From Isoetes taiwanensis (lineage: Eukaryota > Streptophyta > Lycopodiopsida > Isoetales > Isoetaceae): 64,000 bases of DNA. The translations under genes were made by a program, and so were the position numbers. Shown piece by piece: positions 57,148 to 64,000 of this stretch. A model generated the notes under the pieces. It was not told the origin of the DNA, made no database searches, and saw nothing but the letters and a program-made list of their open reading frames with translations. How positions within the stretch are numbered: the first letter of the stretch is position 1; each line of letters opens with the position of its first letter. Location: contig JAJEKV010000037.1 in assembly GCA_021234155.1 (NCBI GenBank), positions 124,001 to 188,000 of the forward strand, written 5' to 3'.

Positions 57148-59448
57148 TTGCGGTACATATTGATAATGGCATTCACATAAAGGATGCAGGTGTGTTTGCA
57201 GGCAACTACGTATAGTAACACTTATAGTGATGCGGTCAGAAAAATACTCTAAAGGCATGTCCCTCTTGTCTCACGACAAGAAACTTTAGAGTTATGAATC
57301 TAGAACATGCAATTAACCCCCTTTGATTCGATTCAACCTGCAAAAGCAAAGATCAAAAGTCAATGAGGAGATAGAGCCACTTATGACACTTGTGTTGTGA
57401 AGGCTAATCATAAATATACTTTCTTACCTCGGTGTTTAAGCAGGTCCACATCAATGTATTAGGATGACGAAGCATAATTTCTGGTCATTACCAGGTTGTT
57501 TGGGCACTTCCACATCAAGTTATATCGATTCTACCCTTAAATTCACCATTCATGGACCACTCCCCTTATGCCTTTTGGCTCGTCCGCGGGGAAAATGGTC
57601 CAAGCGGCGGGATTATGACCAAGATTTGGGCTTTTCGATTACAAATTTTGGGTACCTGATGCCACTATGCAGATTTGGAGCCTTGCAGCGGTTTGAACAC
57701 CAAAATCTGAAACGGCGATTCCGCTTGCTTCAATCCGATTGGAAAGGGTTTCTCGGTGTGCCAAAAGAAATATAGGCGGACAATGGATCGGATCAAACTT
57801 CATAGCTTTCAAAACGATTCTCCATGCAATAGGTTTTGGAGAGCAAGCGATCCCGAGCTTTCTAGCTTTACGGTTTTCATAGAGCTTTCTAGCTATGGTG
57901 GAAGAAACAACCTAGAATAAGAGAAAGCGGCTCCCTCTGAAACCTTGTGTTGCACATAAGCCTTGATCCACGGAATGCAAAGATGAAAAATGTTAGGGTT
58001 TGGATATCACGCATGCGGAGATCACGAGAGCGATGGAAAAACCAGAACATAGGTACAAAAGCACCCAAAATGTTCGAATTATATACAAAACACTTTTTAC
58101 AACTTACCAAATCTGCATAAAAGGGCCACTCTCGAGAATCGAGCTGTTAATTCCATTGCCTTACGAAGTCTTTTGTGGCTCGGATGGCACCAAAAAAATA
58201 CTCTGCTGGTCGCTATCGAATAAGAGGCAATCCATAGCAAATAAAGTTCCTACCTCAAAACAATAAGCGATCGGCCCGTTTGCTCAAGATGCGACTTGAA
58301 CCATCTGTTCACTTTGTTTGTTTCTTCCATTCTCATTGAATGAACTTCGTAACTTTGAATGGCACAACATGCCCTATCATGAGCACTTTTGGAACAAAGG
58401 AGAATCGCACAACTTTCTAATGCATGTGCTTCAAGCGGCGGGAATCGACAACCTTCCGGCCTGCGGTTCGCCTTAAAGCTACAACCACCGGTTCACCATC
58501 ACCCATTTCGGCATCAACCTTATAAGGACTTATCATCTTTTCGTAGAAGCGGGCTTCTATCGATAGAAAATCGTGAATAAAGCCATGTGTGCGTCGGCCT
58601 TAAGCAATTCAAAGCTGGTTACGCATGTAATATTCTAGGCTTCTTTGCTTTCGGCCATGATCAAACCTTCATTCGGACTACGATGCGTGAATAAAGCCAT
58701 ATGTGTGGCGGGTGTGTAAATTCGGCCTTAAGCAACTCAAATCTCTATCTGCATATAGTATTCCGGGCTTGCTGCTCAGCCATGATCAAACCTTCATTCG
58801 GACTCGATTTCTACTTATATAGCGGGTTTTTGAGGCGAAAGCGAAAGAAAAATAGGGTGTCTCGAACATGAAAGAAGCGGTGCATAAAAGAAGAGAGGTC
58901 AAAAACCCTAACCCCAATACTTTGTTGCCGGGCATAAAAGGAAATTGTAGCAAAGCAGCTCCATAGCAAGCACCAAGGGTTTACGAAACTCTGTTCGACC
59001 AAAGAGAGCGGTGTTTTTAAGCTCACTATTTTTATCGGATAATAAGCCAAACATGAATGGTGAAGTTTCTAGGCTAGTGACATTGCGGTAATCATAATTT
59101 TGTTGGGTGTACAAGCTGCTTAAGCTTCCAATCTCCCTGTCTCAAGAAGAGGTGGAACTTCTTAGAGAACGGAAACTCAAAACACTTTCTGAAATAAGCT
59201 CAAAGAAATTTTTGATGTATAAAAGTGGATGGATCGGCGGGTCTAAGTTTAGGGCAAATTACATCCGACCCTCGAAATTAATATCAATGCCTTAAAATTA
59301 GGGCGTGGTCCATTACTTGCACTAAAACATTATAATATAAGATTAAGTCATCAAGGGATGCCTCCTTGTCATATTCAAAGCTATATTTTGGCGAGCCCGA
59401 TACTTCAATAATATTCTCTTGTCACAAATGCTCTTAAGTTTTCATCAT

Positions 59449-59515
59449 GTCGATGTAGTATAGTGGTGAGTATTCCTTTGTGGCGCGGGTGACCGGTTCG
59501 ATCCCGGCATCGGCG
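59449..59515 (+). pseudogene. tRNA-Asp-like copy A23, arms altered
   Basis: 67 nt. The arm CCTTTGTGGCGCGGG lacks GTC. The T arm is ACCGGTTCGATCCCGG. The acceptor is intact. Confidence 0.6.
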
Positions 59516-59644
59516 TGATTTTTGTTCTATCTCGCCTAGTGCATATCTTTTCAAAGTGTAGCACATGAATATGACTCCCACCCCTTAAAAGGCATGTGTG
59601 TTATGACTCCTACCCCTTCAAAGTTGTGTTAGAGTTTCTATAAT

Positions 59645-59718
59645 GCCAATCTCGCATAGTGTTGAGTGTTCTTGGTCATGCCCGTGACCCGTGTTCGATT
59701 CCACCCGGTATGCGAGGA
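59645..59718 (+). pseudogene. psi24, decayed tRNA-Asp copy
   Basis: GGTCATGCCCGTGACCCG then TGTTCGATTCCACCCGG. Confidence 0.65.
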
Positions 59719-59811
59719 TGTGTCTCCTTGTCCTATTCAAAGCCATATTTCGACGAGGCTGCAATTCCAAAGTATTTCATTGTCACAATTGCGATTAGAA
59801 TCTTTGATCGT

Positions 59812-59879
59812 GTCGATGTAGTATAGTGGTGAGTATTCCTTTATCAGCGGGTGACCGGGTTCGATCCGAAGCATCGGCG
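59812..59879 (+). pseudogene. tRNA-Asp-like copy B24, anticodon arm short
   Basis: The arm is CCTTTATCAGCGGG. The T arm is GGGTTCGATCCGAA. The acceptor GCATCGGCG is intact. Confidence 0.6.
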
Positions 59880-60667
59880 CAATTTTGGCCTAACTTGTCC
59901 AAAATAATGCATATATTCAAAATCGAGATCTTATATTCAAAATGAACTAAAAGATTCCTATTTAAGAGGCGGTGAGAGAAAAAAGTTAGTATCAGATTAC
60001 TAGGGGATCGGCGGTGTGTCGACTAGTTCATCAAAACTATTTCAAGGACCTAGCTTTAAGATATAGATAGCTTCCAACCCAACCGGGCTTTGGATCTCAA
60101 GCTCCGGGTAAACCATGGCAACGCAATTGTCGAAGACAGCATCCATTCAGATCAAAAGGCTCTAGAAAAAGCAATGCCTTTCTTTGGAACCCTATTGCAT
60201 AGTTACGGTGTAAAAAGCGGTCGTCTTTGAGACCTTGTTATGCTTCCATCCATTTCTCACACATGCGGATGGAGTACGGCAATTGCCGATGGGATTCGGC
60301 AACTAGACGCCCTGACGGTTCCAACGGAGCAAAAATCACCTCCATCGGACCGCCGGATGCAGAGATATGCCAAACTGAAGTTAAGCTTCTAGTTATGGAT
60401 GTCTCCGTGCCTTTAAATTTGTTTCTTTTTTTAGCGCGCCTTTTAGGCAGTCATATTTGAGTGCTTACCGGAGGTTCCTTTCACTGCCTTGCTTTTTGCC
60501 TCCCTCTTAATTTGCCTTCACTTAGGTCACTGGGCTAATTCACCAAAAGTTCATATTTTATAATTCGTCATCAAGGGATGCCTCCTTGTCATATTCAAAG
60601 CTATATTTTGACGAGCCGATACTTCAATAATATTCTCTTGTCACAATTGCTCTTAAGTTTTCATCAT

Positions 60668-60732
60668 GTCGATGTAGTATAGTGGTGAGTATTTCCTTTG
60701 TCAGCGGGTGACGGGTTCGATCCCGGCATCGG
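60668..60732 (+). pseudogene. tRNA-Asp-like copy A24, arms altered
   Basis: The arm TCCTTTGTCAGCGGG keeps GTC. The T stem is short. The last two bases of the tRNA are missing before TGATTTTTG. Confidence 0.6.
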
Positions 60733-60799
60733 TGATTTTTGCTCTATCTCATGGAGTGCATATCTTTCAAAGTGTAGCACATGAATATGACTCCCACCC

Positions 60800-61083
60800 A
60801 CATCCGGGGAGTCTTGGACGCGAGGTCACCTTTGCCCCTTCCCTTTTGTCGTGACTAGGCACTACGGGGTGGTGCATATCTATATATATTGGGATGTTTT
60901 CGCATTTTATATGTGTACGGTTTGTGTGGGGCTGATTAATTCTTTGCCCGCGGTTTTCCCTCGAAAACCCGCCGGTGCGGGGTTTTAATCGAGGCGATGT
61001 CCCCAACTGCGTTTCTTTATTGGGTCCCATAGGCCAGGATTGGTCTGTGGGCGATAAAAGTAACTTCCTTCCTTCCTTCCTTC
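60800..61083 (+). mobile_element. Short insertion with CTTC-repeat tail, copy 2
   Basis: About 284 bp at the same site as the 17861 insertion (CTCCCACCC/TTAAAAGG). Shared text includes GCGAGGTCACCTTTGCCCC, TATATTGGGATGTTT, TTGGTCT and the CTTCCTTCC tail. The middle differs (GAAAACCCGCCGGTGCGGGG here), with a hairpin-capable CCCGCCGGTGCGGG. Same-site placement means the two are copies made by array duplication, not separate insertions. Confidence 0.5.
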
Positions 61084-61143
61084 CTTAAAAGGCTGTGTGT
61101 TATGACTCCTACCCCCTTGCCTTTGTGTTAGAGTTTCTATAAT

Positions 61144-61218
61144 GCCAATCTAGCATAGTGTTGAGTGTTCTTGGTCATCTTGGGTGACGGGTGTTCGATT
61201 CCACCACCCTTACGAGGA
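61144..61218 (+). pseudogene. psi25, decayed tRNA-Asp copy
   Basis: GGTCATCTTGGGTGACGG then GTGTTCGATTCCACC. It lies 60 bp after the insertion. Confidence 0.65.
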
Positions 61219-61311
61219 TGTGTCTCCTTGTCCTATTCAAAGCCATATTTCGGCGAGGCTGCAATTCCAAAGTATTTCATTGCCACAATTGCGGTTAGAA
61301 TCTTTGATCGT

Positions 61312-61376
61312 GTCGATGTAGTATAGTGGTGAGTATTCCTTTGTCCTTGGGTGACGGGTTCGATCCGGCATCGGCG
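61312..61376 (+). pseudogene. tRNA-Asp-like copy B25, arms short
   Basis: 65 nt. The arm is CCTTTGTCCTTGGG. The T arm is ACGGGTTCGATCCGG. The acceptor is intact. Confidence 0.6.
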
Positions 61377-62169
61377 CAATTTTGGCCTAACTTGTCCAAA
61401 ATAATGCATATATTCAAAATCGAGATCTTATATTCAAAATGAACTAAAAGATTCCTATTTAAGAGGCGGTGTGGCGAGAGAAAAAAGTTAGTATCAGTTA
61501 CACGAGGGGATCGGCGGTGTCGACTAGTTCATCAAAACTATTTCAAGGACCTAGCTTTTAAGATATAGATAGCTTCCAACCCAACCGGGCTTTGGATCTC
61601 AAGCTCGGGTAAACCATGGCAGCGCAATTGTGAAGAAGACGGCATCCATTCAGATCAAAAGGCTCTACAAAAGCAATGCCTTTCTTTGGAACCCTATTGC
61701 ATAATTCACGGTGTAAAAGCGGTCGTCTTTGAGACCTTGTTATGCTTCCATCCATTTCTCACACATGCGGATGGAGTACGGCAATTGCCGATGGGATTCG
61801 GCAACTAGACGCCCTGACGGTTCCAACGGAGCAAAAATCACCTCCATCGGACCGGCGGATGCAGAGATATGCCAAACTGAAGTTAAGCTTCTAGTTATGG
61901 ATGTCTCCGTGCCTTTAAATTTGTTTCTTTTTTTAGCGTGCCTTTTAGGCAGTCATATTTGAGTGCTTACCGGAGGTTCCTTTCACTGCCTTGCTTTTTG
62001 CCTCCCTCTTAATTTGCCTTCACTTAGGTCCCTGGGCTAATTCACCAAAAGTTCATATTTTATAATTCGTCATCAAGGGATGCCTCCTTGTCATATTCAA
62101 AGCTATATTTTGACGAGCCGATACTTCAATAATATTCTCTTGTCACAATTGCTCTTAAGTTTTCATCAT

Positions 62170-62241
62170 GTCGATGTAGTATAGTGGTGAGTATTCCCGC
62201 CTGTCACGCGGGTGACCCGGGTTCGATCCCCGGCATCGGCG
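62170..62241 (+). tRNA. tRNA-Asp(GUC): tRNA-Asp(GUC) copy A25, intact
   Basis: Base-for-base identical to copy A19 over all 72 nt, with the same TGATTTTTG terminator. The upstream CACAATTGCTCTTAAG differs at one base from the first-subtype CACAAATGCTCTTAAG. Confidence 0.97.
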
Positions 62242-62369
62242 TGATTTTTGCTCTATCTCGCCGAGTGCATATCTTTCCAAAGTGTAGCACATGAATATGA
62301 CTCCCACCCCTTAAAAGCTGTGTGTTATGACTCCTACCCCCTTCAAAGCTGTGTTAGAGTTTCTATAAT

Positions 62370-62438
62370 GCCAATCTCGCATAGTGTTGAGTGTTCTTGG
62401 TCATGCCGTGACCGTGTTGATTCCACCACCATGCGAGG
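62370..62438 (+). pseudogene. psi26, decayed tRNA-Asp copy
   Basis: GGTCATGCCGTGACCGTG then TTGATTCC (C lost from the B box). Confidence 0.62.
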
Positions 62439-62531
62439 ATGTGTCTCCTTGTCCTATTCAAAGCCATATTTGGTGAGGCTGCAATTCCAAAGTATTTCAT
62501 TGCCACAATTGCGGTTAGAATCTTTGATCGT

Positions 62532-62604
62532 GTCGATGTAGTATAGTGGTGAGTGATTATTCCTTTGTCCAGCGGGTGACCGGGTTCGATCCCGGCATCG
62601 GGCG
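62532..62604 (+). pseudogene. tRNA-Asp-like copy B26, arms altered
   Basis: The D-stem side is enlarged (GTGAGTGATTATTCC). The arm is CCTTTGTCCAGCGGG. The 3' end CATCGGGCG has one extra G. Confidence 0.6.
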
Positions 62605-63394
62605 CAATTTTGGCCTAACTTGTCCAAAATAATGCATATATTCAAAATCGAGATCTTATATTCAAAATGAACTAAAAGATTCCTATTTAAGAGAGGCGGT
62701 GGCGAGAGAAAAAAGTTAGTATCAGATTACACCGGGGATCTGACGGTGTCAGCTAGTTCATCAAAACTATTTCAAGGACCTAGCTTTTAAGATATAGATA
62801 GCTTCCAACCCAACCGGGCTTTGGATCTCAAGCTCCGGGTAAACCATGGCAACGCAATTGTCGAAGACAGCATCCATTCAGATCAAAGGCTCTACAAAAA
62901 GCAATGCCTTTCTTTGGAACCCTATTGCATAATTCACGTGTAAAAGCGGTCGTCTTTGAGACCTTGTTATGCTTCCATCCATTTCTCACACATGCGGATG
63001 GATGCGGCAATTGCCGATGGGATTCGACAACTAGGCACTATACGGTTCCAACGGAGCAAAAATCACCTCCATCGGACCGCCGGATGCAGAGATATGCCAA
63101 ACTGAAGTTAAGCTTCTAGTTATGGATGTCTCCGTGCCTTTAAATTTGTTTCTTTTTTTAGCGCGCCTTTTAGGCAGTCATATTTGAGTGCTTACCGGAG
63201 GTTCCTTTCACTGCCTTGCTTTTTGCCTCCCTCTTAATTTGCCTTCACTTAGGTCCTGGGCTAATTCACCAAAAGTTCATATTTTATAATTCGTCATCAA
63301 GGGATGCCTCCTTGTCATATTCAAAGCTATATTTTTTGGCGGCCGATACTTCAATAATATTCTCTTGTCACAATTGCTCTTAAGTTTTCATCAT

Positions 63395-63459
63395 GTCGAT
63401 GTAGTATAGTGGTGAGTATTCCTTTGTCGCGGGTGACTGGGTTCGATCCGGCATCGGCG
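63395..63459 (+). pseudogene. tRNA-Asp-like copy A26, anticodon arm short
   Basis: 65 nt. The arm is CCTTTGTCGCGGG. The T arm is CTGGGTTCGATCCGG. A TGATTTTTG terminator follows. Confidence 0.6.
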
Positions 63460-63589
63460 TGATTTTTGTTCTATCTCGCCGAGTGCATATCTTTCCAAAG
63501 TGTAGCACATGAATATGACTCCCACCCTTAAAAGGCTTTGTGTGTTATGACTCCTACCCCCTTCAAAGTTGTGTTAGAGTTTCTATAAT

Positions 63590-63664
63590 GCCAATCTCGC
63601 ATAGTGTTGAGTGTTCTTGGTCATCTTGCGTGACCCGTGTTGATTCCACCACCGCATGCGAGGA
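63590..63664 (+). pseudogene. psi27, decayed tRNA-Asp copy
   Basis: GGTCATCTTGCGTGACCCG then TGTTGATTCCACCACCGC. Confidence 0.62.
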
Positions 63665-63757
63665 TGTGTCTCCTTGTCCTATTCAAAGCCATATTTCGAC
63701 GAGGCTGCAATTCCAAAGTATTTCATTGCCACAATTGCGGTTAGAATCTTTGATCGT

Positions 63758-63829
63758 GTCGATGTAGTATAGTGGTGAGTATTCCCGCCTGTCACGCGGG
63801 TGACCCGGGTTCGATCCCCGGCATCGGCG
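63758..63829 (+). tRNA. tRNA-Asp(GUC): tRNA-Asp(GUC) copy B27, intact
   Basis: The only perfect B copy, identical to A19 and A25 over 72 nt although its flanks are of the B type. The upstream text has CCACAATTGCGGTTAGAATC, and CAATTTTTGG supplies the T5 terminator. It shows that B copies can be intact genes. Confidence 0.97.
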
Positions 63830-63840
63830 CAATTTTTGGC
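63830..63840 (+). terminator. Pol III terminator of copy B27
   Basis: CAATTTTTGGC directly after G73. The T5 run is at 63833-63837. Confidence 0.8.
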
Positions 63841-64000
63841 CTAACTTGTCCAAAATAATGCATATATTCAAAATCGAGATCTTATATTCAAAATGAACTA
63901 AAAGATTCCTATTTAAGAGGCGGTGCGAGAGAGAAAAGAAGTTAGTATCAGATTACACGAGGGGATCGGCGATTGTCGACTAGTTCATCAAAACTATTTC

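Larger units (their letters stand above)
54930..59342 (+). repeat. Cassette L6
   Basis: Full-length copy (about 4.41 kb). CAG is repeatedly written CGG or CG in its second half, for example GCGGCGGGATTATGACC where L1 has GCAGCAGGATTATGACC. AT-rich text matches L1, L4 and L5. 54930-55775 and 57148-59342 hold no gene I recognise. Confidence 0.87.
59343..64000 (+). repeat. Short-unit array, about 4 units (A23-B27) to the window end
   Basis: A-to-A spacings are 1219, 1502 (with insertion) and 1225 bp. From about 60.2 kb the units are the second subtype also seen at 17.5-21.1 kb (single GAGTGCTTACC block, GAGACCTTGTTATGC, CATATTTTATAATT). Spacers have no recognised gene. The array continues past the window edge. 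Confidence 0.9.

Overview
The window looks like nuclear DNA of a land plant. It holds no intact protein-coding gene. The evidence is plant-type tRNA-Asp genes with Pol III signals, broken fragments of a pentatricopeptide-repeat (PPR) gene and of a plant-type transketolase gene (both with intron borders), and AT-rich spacers. I cannot name the species.

Almost all of it is one tandem array on the + strand. The short unit is about 1.25 kb and carries three tRNA-Asp-derived sequences. Copy A ends in a T5 run within GTGATTTTTG. A decayed copy (psi) lies about 130 bp downstream and has no T run. Copy B ends in a T5 run within GCAATTTTTGG. Some 800-850 bp of spacer leads to the next A. I count 26 A copies, 27 psi copies and 27 B copies. 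Three A/B copies (45660, 62170, 63758) are identical, perfect 72-nt tRNA-Asp(GUC) genes. A few more are one to three edits away. The rest have scrambled anticodon or T arms.

Six times (L1-L6, starting at 144, 8247, 35701, 41111, 46806 and 54930) a cassette of about 4.2-4.5 kb sits at the same point of the short unit, giving a composite unit of about 5.4-5.7 kb. The cassette holds a PPR gene fragment on the + strand and a transketolase gene fragment on the - strand, back to back at their 3' ends. About 2.2 kb of cassette sequence after the transketolase part is unrecognised.

Layout: tail of a short unit (1-143); L1; 3 short units; L2; 7 short units to a run of 13 Ns (21100-21112); a non-array island (21113-25977) with weak retroelement hints; about 7.5 short units (25978-35700); L3; 1 unit; L4; 1 unit; L5; 3 units; L6; about 4 units to the window end. 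A 250-284 bp insertion with a CTTC tail occurs at the same base in two short units (17861 and 60800).

Much of the difference between copies appears technical. Homologous copies disagree mainly at CAG/CTG and CCGG/CG words, while AT-rich stretches stay nearly identical. This is what methylation-linked base-calling error in a long-read assembly would give. Between about 29.5 and 31.4 kb, and in parts of L3, the text alternates every few tens of bases between short-unit and cassette sequence, as in a consensus built from mixed repeat reads. Pseudogene calls on A and B copies are therefore provisional.
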